This document shows positions 8,593 to 16,541 of a DNA stretch of 64,000 nt, piece after piece. The notes under the pieces are model-generated. The model did not search any database. It was given only the letters and a program-made list of their open reading frames with translations, and was not told where the DNA came from. The DNA is from Parcubacteria group bacterium ADurb.Bin192 (GTDB lineage: Bacteria; Patescibacteriota; Patescibacteriia; 2-12-FULL-60-25), in NCBI GenBank assembly GCA_002070095.1, contig MWCR01000003.1:54590-118589 (forward strand). Reading direction: 5' to 3'. Both the position numbers and the translations under genes were made by a program. Position 1 is the stretch's first letter, and every line of letters starts with the position of its first letter.

Positions 8593-10410
8593 ATGACAAA
8601 ATCCGTCGTGCAAAAAAAAATATTAATCCTTGCCTCTTTCAGTCTGCTGACTTTAGGTCTATTTGGCTCGCCGGACACAGCCTTGGCCGACTGCTGTGTT
8701 TGCACACACCCGGAAGTCAACGGACATTTTTGCATTACTTTTCCGGGCGACTATGACTGCAATCTTTTAAAAAACGTCAGCGACCCAAAGATTAAGGAGG
8801 CAACCTGCAGTAAACAAGTTACTTGTTCCGCGGCTTCGGGCGGAGGAAGCGGTACCTGCGTAAACACACCCGCGACCCTAAACGCTTTTGATTTCGCGTC
8901 TTTACCCAAAAAAGCCGGCACAGCTCCCCCGGCCGCTACCCCGCCGGCACCCGGGGCCGGCACTGACATTACACTCAACATCCCCTTGCCCGGGGTAACC
9001 TTGGATAAAAGTTATGAAGATGCCGGCGTGGTTTACACGCCCTTTATGGCGCAATACATTGTCGGCTTTCAAAAACTGCTTATCGGCATCGCCATAGTCG
9101 TGGCTGCCATCATGATTATTTACGGAGGCTTGCTGTATATTATTTCGAGCACGGGCGCCAAGGTGCGCGACGCCAAAACCCTGATTCAAGACGCGTTGAT
9201 CGGGCTGGGCATTGTGCTGGGCGCTTATTTGATTTTAGCCAACATCAATCCCAATACCTCGGTGCTGGCACCTTTAGCCATCCCGACTATCAGGCCGGAT
9301 CCTTTCGAACTGATTCAGGGCTATGAACCGGGAGAAGGCGGCAGTGACAAAGATATTACGTGCAATGAGTGCCCGGAAGTCTCACCCGCTTCAGCCAAGG
9401 GTTCGGCCTCCAGGATGCGCGCAGTCTGCGGCAAAAGCGGAACCCTGGCTAATGCCAAAGCTGTTTTGGAAGTCTGGATCAAGGAAGGCATCCCCAACGG
9501 ATCAGGCTATATCCGGGGCGGAGAGGGTTTTGGCAAAGACCTTAAACAAGCTAGGCCGTATACAGGCTATGCTTTTTGTAAATTGGGAACCAATGGCTGG
9601 ATAACTCCGGAAATAAAAAACGCTTGCGGTTTATTGGAAGATTTTGACTTTGTTAAAACGCAACATTGCAAAGGTGAAAGTTTGAATTTAAACACAGCCG
9701 ATTTTAGAAACAACGCTCTCATTAAAGAAGCGGCCACCAACAAAGGTCCTTGCTATGAGGCCATTGTGGAAGCTTACAGCCAATTTTTTGTCTGCCCCAT
9801 GAAATGCAATGACTTATTCGCTTCACACTGCAGTAACTCGATCGGAGCTTATCTGCAATGCGCGGGCATCAAAAGAAGCGCAGCTGCGGTTTATTTACTG
9901 CAAAAACAAGCTCAAGCCGAAGCCGCTTATGCCAACGCCCGTGAACCGGCCCAACCGCCCTGGATTTGCAAGGATGGCAAGGGTAAACATTATTCAGCCT
10001 CTGACCCCAAATGCATGGCCCCGGGCAGTGCGGGCACCGGTGAATGCGTATGCACGGAATATACAGACAGCTTTGCCATCATCAGTTTGAGCAAGGCCGC
10101 ATTTTTATCCAAAACCGCCAACATGCCTTTTGGCACAACCATTGAACGAGGCTGCAAAAACAATTCCATCGCTCACCATTTCTTATATGTAAAAGGATCG
10201 GGTCTGCCTTATGAAGTATTTGAAGGCGGCGGTGCTTCAGCGACCGGTGCCGTTGGAGGCAAAGCTGTTTTTAACAACTGGAAAGGAAAAAGCACTTTTG
10301 TATTAGACGGAGGATTAAGAGCCAATCCCTCACTCGCCGATTACATCAACAAGATAACGTGCGATGTCAGTTATTTTTACGCGGTCACGGGCTTTACACC
10401 CATTAAATAG
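8593..10410 (+). CDS. T4SS pilin-like protein with a large Cys-rich C-terminal domain
   Basis: 605 residues, a paralogue of the preceding gene over its first ~230 residues: signal peptide (9-32), Cys leader DCCVCTHPEVNGHFC, a Pro/Ala linker, then the same two-helix pilin core (LLIGIAIVVAAIMIIYGG, GAKVRDAKTLIQDALIG). The C-terminal ~370 residues differ from the paralogue and are unrecognised. They carry CxxC-type pairs (CNECPE, CVCTEYTD), many single Cys, and an NNSIAHHFLYVKGSG segment with a His pair that could belong to an NlpC/CHAP-like or other hydrolase fold, though I see no complete catalytic set. The shared leader suggests both proteins pass through the same export and disulfide machinery and belong to one surface apparatus. 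ATG 8593 was chosen because the signal peptide starts there. Confidence 0.75.
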   Translation: MTKSVVQKKILILASFSLLTLGLFGSPDTALADCCVCTHPEVNGHFCITFPGDYDCNLLKNVSDPKIKEATCSKQVTCSAASGGGSGTCVNTPATLNAFDFASLPKKAGTAPPAATPPAPGAGTDITLNIPLPGVTLDKSYEDAGVVYTPFMAQYIVGFQKLLIGIAIVVAAIMIIYGGLLYIISSTGAKVRDAKTLIQDALIGLGIVLGAYLILANINPNTSVLAPLAIPTIRPDPFELIQGYEPGEGGSDKDITCNECPEVSPASAKGSASRMRAVCGKSGTLANAKAVLEVWIKEGIPNGSGYIRGGEGFGKDLKQARPYTGYAFCKLGTNGWITPEIKNACGLLEDFDFVKTQHCKGESLNLNTADFRNNALIKEAATNKGPCYEAIVEAYSQFFVCPMKCNDLFASHCSNSIGAYLQCAGIKRSAAAVYLLQKQAQAEAAYANAREPAQPPWICKDGKGKHYSASDPKCMAPGSAGTGECVCTEYTDSFAIISLSKAAFLSKTANMPFGTTIERGCKNNSIAHHFLYVKGSGLPYEVFEGGGASATGAVGGKAVFNNWKGKSTFVLDGGLRANPSLADYINKITCDVSYFYAVTGFTPIK

Positions 10411-10428
10411 CAAGCTATACCTTAAAGC

Positions 10429-11769
10429 ATGGCCAAACAAATACCGGTTTATGTTTGCAGTAAATGCGATGCCCAATCTCCCAAATGGAGCGGGCGCTGT
10501 TCGGTTTGCGACGCCTGGGGCAGTATTTCCAAGGATCCGGTAATACCCGGCCCCGAGGAACCGGCTGCCAAATCAGCTCCGGGTGACATTAAAACCTTTG
10601 CCGGGCTGGACCAAACACAACAAGCGTTGCATGAACCGACCGGTTTTGATTTGATGGACCTGATTTTAGGCGGGGGCTTGGTCAAAGGATCCGTGGTCTT
10701 GCTGGCCGGCGAACCGGGCATGGGCAAATCGACTTTGTTGTCACAGCTGGCCTTGCTGATGTCGCGCCAAAAAAAAATACTGTACATAACCGGCGAAGAA
10801 TCCCCTTATCAGGTTCAATTAAGATTATCCCGCCTGAACCTGGGATTGACCGAGAATTTATTTTTCTTAAATGACACGCGGGCCGAAGTTATTATCAGCA
10901 CGCTGGAAAAAGAAACACCTCAATTAACCATTATTGATTCCATCCAAAGCATCAGCACGGATAATGTACCGGGAGAAGCCGGCAGTTTGTCGCAGGTTAA
11001 AGCCGGCGCCGCCTTGTTGACTCAGGCCGCCAAAAAATTCAATACCACCTTGGTTATGGTGGGCCAAGTTACCAAAGACGGCGACATTGCCGGACCGCGG
11101 GCTCTGGAACATCTGGTGGACACGGTTTTGTCTTTGGAGGGAGAGAGAATGCACCGCTTCAGAATACTGCGCGCCATCAAAAACCGCTTTGGTTCGACTG
11201 ATCAGACGGTTTTGTTGGATATGGATGATAAAGGCTTGCGCATTGTCAGCGATCCCTCGGAAGCCCTGCTCGAAGGCCGGGCCGCCAATACCTGCGGATC
11301 GGCTATCGGCTGTCTGCTCGAAGGCCGTCGGCCGCTGTTAGTGGAACTGCAGGCTCTGGTGACTTCCGCCGGCTACAGCTCGCCGGTCAGGCGGGCCACG
11401 GGCCTGGATTCATCCAGACTGAATATGCTGTTAGCGGTCTTGACCCGGCATGCCGGGGTTATGGTTTACGACAAAGATGTTTTTGCCAATGCGGCCGGCG
11501 GTCTGGAGGTTAAAGACCCGGCGGCTGACCTGGCCTTGGCCGCGGCTATCGCCAGCGCGGTTAATAAAAAACCACTGGAGCCTAAAACCGCGTATTTCGG
11601 CGAAGTGGGTTTGACCGGCGAACTCCGCCCCGTAGCTCTGCCGGATTTAAGAATCAAAGAATTCAAGCGCATGGGCTTTACCAAAGTTATTTGCCCCAAA
11701 ATAAAAAATATCAAAGCTCAAGACATTCAAGTCATCCAGTGCGAGACTATCAAGCAGGCATTAAACTGA
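10429..11769 (+). CDS. radA: DNA repair protein RadA (Sms)
   Basis: 446 residues, the usual RadA length. All hallmarks are present: N-terminal zinc finger (C10-x2-C13 and C24-x2-C27), Walker A GEPGMGKS at 94-101, a Walker B-like TIIDSIQ near 167-173, the RadA-specific KNRFG motif at 251-255, and a C-terminal Lon-like domain without the Ser-Lys dyad. RadA is a RecA-like, hexameric, DnaB-type helicase that promotes branch migration of recombination intermediates. It stands 18 bases after the pilin-like gene and is probably transcribed with the cluster. In other bacteria RadA also acts on incoming single-stranded DNA in transformation, which would suit a DNA-uptake pilus; that link is inference. 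Its stop codon is one base from the end of recG on the opposite strand. Confidence 0.97.
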   Translation: MAKQIPVYVCSKCDAQSPKWSGRCSVCDAWGSISKDPVIPGPEEPAAKSAPGDIKTFAGLDQTQQALHEPTGFDLMDLILGGGLVKGSVVLLAGEPGMGKSTLLSQLALLMSRQKKILYITGEESPYQVQLRLSRLNLGLTENLFFLNDTRAEVIISTLEKETPQLTIIDSIQSISTDNVPGEAGSLSQVKAGAALLTQAAKKFNTTLVMVGQVTKDGDIAGPRALEHLVDTVLSLEGERMHRFRILRAIKNRFGSTDQTVLLDMDDKGLRIVSDPSEALLEGRAANTCGSAIGCLLEGRRPLLVELQALVTSAGYSSPVRRATGLDSSRLNMLLAVLTRHAGVMVYDKDVFANAAGGLEVKDPAADLALAAAIASAVNKKPLEPKTAYFGEVGLTGELRPVALPDLRIKEFKRMGFTKVICPKIKNIKAQDIQVIQCETIKQALN

Positions 11770-11770
11770 A

Positions 11771-13885
11771 TTATTCGGCATGAGCCGTCCGCCGCATGAC
11801 TTCGGCCCGTTCTTTTAATTTTTCATGCCCGGCCAACAACGGATCTTCTGCCAGCAATTTGACAGCCGCGTCGCGCGCCTGCGTCATAATGCCGACGTCT
11901 TCCGGCCGGGCTATCTTAAACACTCCGCGGCCGCTTTGCTCAAAGCCCAAAACATTGCCCGAACCGCGGATTTTCAGGTCTTCTTCGGCCACTGCAAAAC
12001 CATCGTTGGTTTTTTCCAATATTCTTAATCTGCTTAACGAAGCTTCTTCGTTGGAGGCCACCAAGTAACAAGTCGACGGTTTATCGGATCGGCCAATACG
12101 GCCGCGTAATTGATGCAATTGAGCCAAACCGAATCTTTCAGCGCTTTCAATCACCATGATGGTAGCCTCCGGAATATCCACTCCCACCTCCACTACCGTG
12201 GTGGCAACCAAAACATCGGCCTGCTTGTTTTTAAAATCATCCATGGAGCGGTCCTTGTCGGCCGGACTCATTTTGCCATGCAAAGCCAAAAGCCTGATAT
12301 CTTTTAAAGGCCCGTTTTTCAATCTGAACACTTCTTCTTCCACGCTCTTGGCGCCTAATTTATCGGACGGATCAATCAAGGGGCAGACTATAAAGGCCTG
12401 TTCTCCGCGTGTTACAGCCTCTTTAATGGCCTGATAAGCCATGTTCCTGCCAGTATCCCCGACCAGCAGACGAGTGACTACGGGCCGGCGGCCGGCGGGC
12501 TTGGTTTTAATGATAGACACATCCAGATCGCCCAATAAAGTCAGAGCCAAAGATCTGGGTATGGGCGTGGCCGTCATGGATAAAAGGTGGGGCACCATTT
12601 TATCCGGCCTTTCAAGCACGGTTAAAGCCTCGCGCTGAGCCACTCCAAACCGATGCTGTTCATCCACCATGGCCAAAGCCAAATCCGCCGGGCATTGTTC
12701 CCTTTCCAACAGCGCGTGCGTGCCCACGGCCACCACCCGGCCCTTAGCCAAACGCTCTTTGGCTTTTAAGGGGGTGAGTTTAATGGTTTCACCGCCTTCC
12801 ATCAGATACCTGGCCGACGAGGTCAGCAAAAGCAGTGAGATATTGTGTTGCTGATAGAACCTTTCGAGCGTGGCCGCGTGCTGTTTGGCCAAAATATCCG
12901 TCGGCGCCATCAAAGCGACCGAATAACCGGCCCGGTAAACCATGGCCGCGCAAAAAGCCGCCACCACTGTTTTACCCGATCCTACGTCCCCCTGAAGAAG
13001 GCGCCGCATGGGCCGGCTTTTTTCCATGTCCTGAAAACAAGCCCAGGCTCCCCTCTTTTGATCGGGCGTCAGCTCAAAAGGCAGACCGGCCACAAATTTT
13101 TGGGCAAAAGATTGATTAAACTTGATGTCGGGCGCGCCGCCCGCGTCCGCCCGATTACGAGCTAAACGCAAGGCCAGCTGATAAAATAAAATCTCTTCAA
13201 AAACAAATCTGCGCCTGCCTTTTTCAGCCGACTCCAGACTGTCCGGCTTATGAATCAAGTTCACGGCTGTTAAGGGATCGGGCAAAGAATACTCCTTAAC
13301 AATGTCTGCCGGCAGGTCATCCTCAATATCATCCAAGTCCTGGACCGCGATCTTCATGATCTTGCGCAGAGTCTTTTGCGTCACCTGCCCAGTCAAAGGG
13401 TAGACCGGAGCAATGTGACCGGCTGCCAAAGTCTCATCATTAGCCGGCTCCCATAAGGGACTGACGAAACCCGTGCCATATTTGGGATGACGCCTGGCCT
13501 CCCCCGATACATATATTTCATCCCCGGGCTGGAGATGCTCCAGCATCCAGGGCTGATTAAACCAAGTTACGGAGATTGTACCGGTTTCATCCTCCAATAG
13601 ACCTTTGATGATACTGATACGCCGCCTGAAGGTCGGCTGTTTTTTAAGCGCCTTAATCTTAACTTTTAAAGTCACGGGCTCGCCCATGGGCACATAAGCG
13701 ATTTTAACCAAATTGGAATAATCATCGTACCGGCGCGGCATGATGGATAATAAATCGCCCACGGTCTCGACTTCCAGGTTTTTTAAAACCCGCCTCTGTT
13801 GAGAGGTTAAACCATGGATATAAGTTACCGGGTCATTCCAAGCCAACATGCTAATAGCTTGCCACGATTGAATTGAGAATGCCAA
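11771..13885 (-). CDS. recG: ATP-dependent DNA helicase RecG
   Basis: 704 residues with the full RecG layout: an N-terminal wedge/OB domain (about 60-160, RRYDDYSNL...), superfamily 2 helicase motifs I (GDVGSGKT), Ia (MAPTDILAKQH), II (VDEQHRFG), III (MTATPIPRSLA), V (VATTVVEVGVDIPEA) and VI (QLRGRIGRS), and a C-terminal RecG tail with LKIRGSGNVLG. RecG remodels stalled replication forks and Holliday junctions. It converges with radA, giving two recombination genes tail to tail. The first ATG at 13885 gives MAFSIQSW...; an internal ATG at 13849 (MLAWNDP) is also possible and nearer to typical RecG starts. Nothing unusual in the motifs. Confidence 0.97.
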   Translation of the reverse strand: MAFSIQSWQAISMLAWNDPVTYIHGLTSQQRRVLKNLEVETVGDLLSIMPRRYDDYSNLVKIAYVPMGEPVTLKVKIKALKKQPTFRRRISIIKGLLEDETGTISVTWFNQPWMLEHLQPGDEIYVSGEARRHPKYGTGFVSPLWEPANDETLAAGHIAPVYPLTGQVTQKTLRKIMKIAVQDLDDIEDDLPADIVKEYSLPDPLTAVNLIHKPDSLESAEKGRRRFVFEEILFYQLALRLARNRADAGGAPDIKFNQSFAQKFVAGLPFELTPDQKRGAWACFQDMEKSRPMRRLLQGDVGSGKTVVAAFCAAMVYRAGYSVALMAPTDILAKQHAATLERFYQQHNISLLLLTSSARYLMEGGETIKLTPLKAKERLAKGRVVAVGTHALLEREQCPADLALAMVDEQHRFGVAQREALTVLERPDKMVPHLLSMTATPIPRSLALTLLGDLDVSIIKTKPAGRRPVVTRLLVGDTGRNMAYQAIKEAVTRGEQAFIVCPLIDPSDKLGAKSVEEEVFRLKNGPLKDIRLLALHGKMSPADKDRSMDDFKNKQADVLVATTVVEVGVDIPEATIMVIESAERFGLAQLHQLRGRIGRSDKPSTCYLVASNEEASLSRLRILEKTNDGFAVAEEDLKIRGSGNVLGFEQSGRGVFKIARPEDVGIMTQARDAAVKLLAEDPLLAGHEKLKERAEVMRRTAHAE

Positions 13886-13896
13886 ATTAGTTTAAA

Positions 13897-14604
13897 TTAA
13901 TCGATCCGCACCGTCTTCATGGTTGAATATTTGTTCTCATCGATACGGCTATTAACAGCCTCTCTTGCCGCTTCAGACTCATAGTCGCAGACATTGCAGT
14001 ATCTATCTAGGAAGCCAAAAACATAGTATTTATCATTTTTATGTGCAATAAAATATGTCTCTACATAAGTACTACCCGCAGCCCCCTCTCCATGCGACAA
14101 GACTCGATAGCTAATGCCATTAATATTTTCTTCCATATCTGAGCTATGCGGTCCTTTGTTGGCACGATCTGCAAGCTTTATAATCTCATCAGAATCGGTT
14201 GTTATTTTAACCATAAATGACCTGCCAGAATAAACCTCTATCGACTCGTTATCTTTTAGGATATATGGGATATTGGTTGATAGATAGTTAAAGGACAATT
14301 GATTTTCAGCGTCTCTGTAGGTACTGGTAGTTACTTCGCCTGATTTAACATTTTCATATTCAATTATCTCAAAACTACTTATCTCAGGGCTACTGGTTGC
14401 TTGAATAATCTCTGCTTGATTCAGAGGTTTCACTGAACCGCCCAGCGGTCCTGGTGGCACTACCTGATAACCAAGATCTTCCGTTTTTGGACTGGATCCT
14501 CCCTGCTCTTTATTTAAAAATACAAAGATAGTCAAAGATACACCTAAAACGACCATTATCATGGCTAATCCAATATAAATAAAAGATATTTTGTTATTTT
14601 GCAT
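13897..14604 (-). CDS. Hypothetical membrane-anchored protein
   Basis: 235 residues, not recognised. It has one N-terminal membrane segment (about 8-30, FIYIGLAMIMVVLGVSLTIF) followed by a Gly/Pro-rich spacer and an extracytoplasmic domain with mixed beta character. A pair of Cys near the end (RYCNVCDYE) could form a disulfide or bind metal. The domain includes IPYILKDNESIEVYSGRSF and a segment around NGISYRVLSHGEG, reminiscent of small beta-sandwich lipoproteins, but I can name no family. The gene is A+T-richer than recG and radA beside it. It has its own leaderless promoter and ends 11 bases before the recG start, so recG may be read from the same transcript. Confidence 0.75.
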   Translation of the reverse strand: MQNNKISFIYIGLAMIMVVLGVSLTIFVFLNKEQGGSSPKTEDLGYQVVPPGPLGGSVKPLNQAEIIQATSSPEISSFEIIEYENVKSGEVTTSTYRDAENQLSFNYLSTNIPYILKDNESIEVYSGRSFMVKITTDSDEIIKLADRANKGPHSSDMEENINGISYRVLSHGEGAAGSTYVETYFIAHKNDKYYVFGFLDRYCNVCDYESEAAREAVNSRIDENKYSTMKTVRID

Positions 14605-14610
14605 AAAATA

Positions 14611-14616
14611 ATTATA
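14611..14616 (-). promoter_or_regulatory. Extended -10 (TG-n-TATAAT), leaderless start for the 13897-14604 gene
   Basis: Read on the minus strand, TGATATAAT ends six bases before the ATG at 14604. This is an extended -10 box, and it leaves no room for a ribosome binding site. Confidence 0.6.
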
Positions 14617-14667
14617 TCACGAATATACTATAACGAAATCTAGCTAAGGAATTACAGTATAAACAAT

Positions 14668-14691
14668 AAAAACCCCTATTGGGGTTTTTAT
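14668..14691 (-). terminator. Rho-independent terminator of tRNA-Arg
   Basis: An inverted repeat of AAAAACCCC and GGGGTTTTT around TATT lies just downstream of the tRNA on the minus strand and is followed by a T-rich run. It may act in both directions. Confidence 0.75.
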
Positions 14692-14694
14692 TAA

Positions 14695-14771
14695 TGGTGC
14701 GACCGAGACGATTTGAACGTCTGACCTCCTCCTTCGCAGGGAGGCGCTCTATCCAGCTGAGCTACGGCCGC
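14695..14771 (-). tRNA. tRNA-Arg(GCG), CCA encoded
   Basis: The minus strand folds as a complete cloverleaf. The acceptor is GCGGCCG paired with CGGTCGC (one G-T), followed by discriminator A and an encoded CCA. The D-arm is GCTC/GAGC; the anticodon stem CCTCC/GGAGG encloses loop CTGCGAA; the T-arm AGACG/CGTCT encloses TTCAAAT. The anticodon (14735-14737 on the plus strand as CGC) is GCG, reading CGC and CGU arginine codons. Most bacteria use an ACG anticodon modified to inosine for this box. A20 and A73, arginine identity elements, are present. Confidence 0.93.
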
Positions 14772-14785
14772 CAGTGAGGCTAAGC

Positions 14786-14900
14786 GTTTGAATTTTCAAT
14801 AGCCTTTAGGCCTGCCTAGTTCAGAAAAAAATAATCAATTTATTGAATTACTTTTTTTCTGAACTAGGCAGTATCGCGGAGCGATATTGAAAATTCAAAC
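14786..14900. repeat. Nested inverted repeat (115 bp) able to form a multi-arm hairpin
   Basis: The outer 16-bp arms are perfect complements (14786-14801 and 14885-14900). Inside are a short GCCT/AGGC hairpin (14802-14811), a long hairpin with perfect 20-bp arms (14812-14831 and 14852-14871, CTGCCTAGTTCAGAAAAAAA), and a third hairpin TATCGC-GGA-GCGATA (14871-14886, sharing its end with the outer arm). Together they would make a three-way cross. No gene is present; the stretch between tRNA-Arg and the 14983 gene is otherwise non-coding. It may be a small non-autonomous element or a structured RNA. Confidence 0.75.
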
Positions 14901-14982
14901 ATTTACACCGAATGCCACGGACGTATCCCGCAGGGAATACGGCCGCTTTTTAATATTCAATATATGAGTACTGAATATTGGC

Positions 14983-15489
14983 TTAAATTCTAAGTAGCCG
15001 CCCAAGGATATCAGAAAAATGTTCATCGCGCAAGACCAGATTTTCGGGCAAATATTGCATTAAATGCTCTCTGATAACCACCGGATCTTCGTCTTCCAGA
15101 AACAACTTAAGCCTTGGCTTGGGGCTGTATTTTCTGTCCATGTACAAAACTTTGGTAAAGGGGGGGTGATAAATCAAGGAAAAATTATGCAATTTTTCCC
15201 AAGTAATCAGATTGCCGTCAACCACCACTCCATTGTGGCCGATTTGCACCAATATCTTTCTTGGCTCCTCGTTGCCGGCCAGCAAAAGGACCACGGCGCT
15301 CAACAGGATGATCAGACCGAACAAATAATTCATGGTCCAGATGCTATAACCAACACCGGCCAAGGCCACCAGGCTGACAATCAAATACCAGTTCGTGGTC
15401 CGGGGATGATATTCATGTTCGGGCATTTCCCACACAAAAACATCCTGCGCTTCAGCTATTTGCCGCAAAGTTTCGGGCGTATAGGCCAT
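14983..15489 (-). CDS. Two-TM membrane protein of unknown function
   Basis: 168 residues from ATG 15489 (MAYTPETLRQ); a TTG nine bases further up falls inside the promoter and is unlikely. Two adjacent membrane helices (about 33-72, NWYLIVSLVALAGVGYSIW and NYLFGLIILLSAVVLLLAG) are followed by a cytoplasmic beta-rich domain starting EEPRKILVQIGHNGVVVDG. This is a PH-like layout: helix hairpin, then a strand-rich domain with a W at ITWEKLHNFSLIY. Small proteins of this plan are common in Patescibacteria genomes, but I do not know a function. The exonuclease gene begins on the same strand 43 bases upstream of this start, but this gene has its own promoter. Confidence 0.8.
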   Translation of the reverse strand: MAYTPETLRQIAEAQDVFVWEMPEHEYHPRTTNWYLIVSLVALAGVGYSIWTMNYLFGLIILLSAVVLLLAGNEEPRKILVQIGHNGVVVDGNLITWEKLHNFSLIYHPPFTKVLYMDRKYSPKPRLKLFLEDEDPVVIREHLMQYLPENLVLRDEHFSDILGRLLRI

Positions 15490-15497
15490 ATAGATCA

Positions 15498-15503
15498 ATT
15501 ATA
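15498..15503 (-). promoter_or_regulatory. Extended -10 (TGCTATAAT), leaderless start for the 14983-15489 gene
   Basis: On the minus strand TGCTATAAT ends eight bases before ATG 15489, so the transcript would begin at about the start codon. Confidence 0.6.
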
Positions 15504-15531
15504 GCACAAGCGGGCTCATTGCCCCAACCGT

Positions 15532-16377
15532 TCAAATATCCAGCTCCAAACCGATTGGACAGTGATCAGATCCAAGCTGACCGGCTAAAATTTCGGCTTT
15601 TTTGACCCGGCCGGCCAAAGCTTGGGAAGCGAAAAAATAGTCTATGCGCCAACCCACGTTTCTGGCCCGGGCGTTGGCCCAATGCGTCCACCAGGTGTAG
15701 TGGCCATTGCCCTGAACAAATAGGCGCAAACTATCGACAAATCCGGCTTTGATTATTTGCTCAATCCCCTCCCTTTCCTGATCCGTAAAACCTTTTTTGC
15801 CGCGGTTATCTTTAGGACGAGCCAAATCATCTTCCGTGTGAGCCACATTCAAATCACCGCCAAAAATAACGGGTTTGCCGCTTTTGCGAGCCGGACCAAA
15901 GCCGTCGTCAGTCAACGAGACCCTGCCCGCTTCCAAAGCCCGGCAATACTCCAAAAAAGCCGGATCCCAGTGCTTATGACGTAAATTCAAGCGCGATAAA
16001 TCATCTTTGGCGTTGGGCGTATACACGCTGATAACATAAAAATGATTAAATTCAGCGGTTATCACCCTGCCTTCTTTGCTGGGATCGCCGTATCCGTCGT
16101 TCTGTAATGCATACTTTTGAACTATGGCGTCCGGCAGACCATTGGCCACCTTCAAAGGTCGTATTTTAGAAAAGATGGCTGTGCCCGAATAACCCTTTTT
16201 CTCCGCACTGTTCCAATACTCCTCATAGTCGGGCAAATCCACTGCTGACTGACCGCGCTCGGCCTTGGTTTCCTGCAAGCACAAAATATCGGGCTGATAG
16301 TCGGCCACAAATTTTTGCAAATCACCCTTGGTCCAGACAGATCTGATGCCGTTAACATTCCATGAAGCGAGTTTCAT
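15532..16377 (-). CDS. xth: Exodeoxyribonuclease III (AP endonuclease)
   Basis: 281 residues, close to the usual ExoIII length. The EEP-fold motifs are all there: MKLASWNVNGIRS (metal-binding Asn), DILCLQETKAE (catalytic Glu), SVYTPNA (catalytic Tyr), GGDLNVAHTEDD (Asp/Asn pair), GRVKKAEIL and the terminal GSDHCPIGLELD (Asp-His). The enzyme cleaves at abasic sites and removes 3' blocks in base-excision repair. About 30 residues more than the shortest homologues come from an insertion near SLTDDGFGPARKSGKP. It is read on the minus strand and divergently from the GHKL-ATPase genes. Confidence 0.96.
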   Translation of the reverse strand: MKLASWNVNGIRSVWTKGDLQKFVADYQPDILCLQETKAERGQSAVDLPDYEEYWNSAEKKGYSGTAIFSKIRPLKVANGLPDAIVQKYALQNDGYGDPSKEGRVITAEFNHFYVISVYTPNAKDDLSRLNLRHKHWDPAFLEYCRALEAGRVSLTDDGFGPARKSGKPVIFGGDLNVAHTEDDLARPKDNRGKKGFTDQEREGIEQIIKAGFVDSLRLFVQGNGHYTWWTHWANARARNVGWRIDYFFASQALAGRVKKAEILAGQLGSDHCPIGLELDI

Positions 16378-16503
16378 ATTCAGAGATTACAAATTATGCG
16401 TCAGGATCTCTAAAAATAGCAACCTCCGCAAAGAAAAATCACCTCTAAAACTTTTGGCCGGCTGTTTGCTTGTCATATTGACCATTATATCAATATTTTA
16501 ACG

Positions 16504-16532
16504 TTGATGAAATGCTTTTTTGCATCTATAAT
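16504..16532 (+). promoter_or_regulatory. Sigma70-type promoter of the GHKL-ATPase/metallopeptidase genes
   Basis: TTGATG (16504-16509) and TATAAT (16527-16532) are separated by 17 bases, an ideal spacing. The ATG at 16542 lies nine bases after the -10 box, so the message is predicted to be leaderless or to have a leader of two or three bases. This argues against the upstream ATG at 16512, which would lie within the promoter. Confidence 0.75.
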
Positions 16533-16541
16533 ATCGGTATT

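Noticed and set aside
14952..14979. AATATTCA...TGAATATT hairpin as terminator of the 14983-15489 gene
   Set aside because: The stem is all A/T except one pair and no T-run follows on the minus strand.
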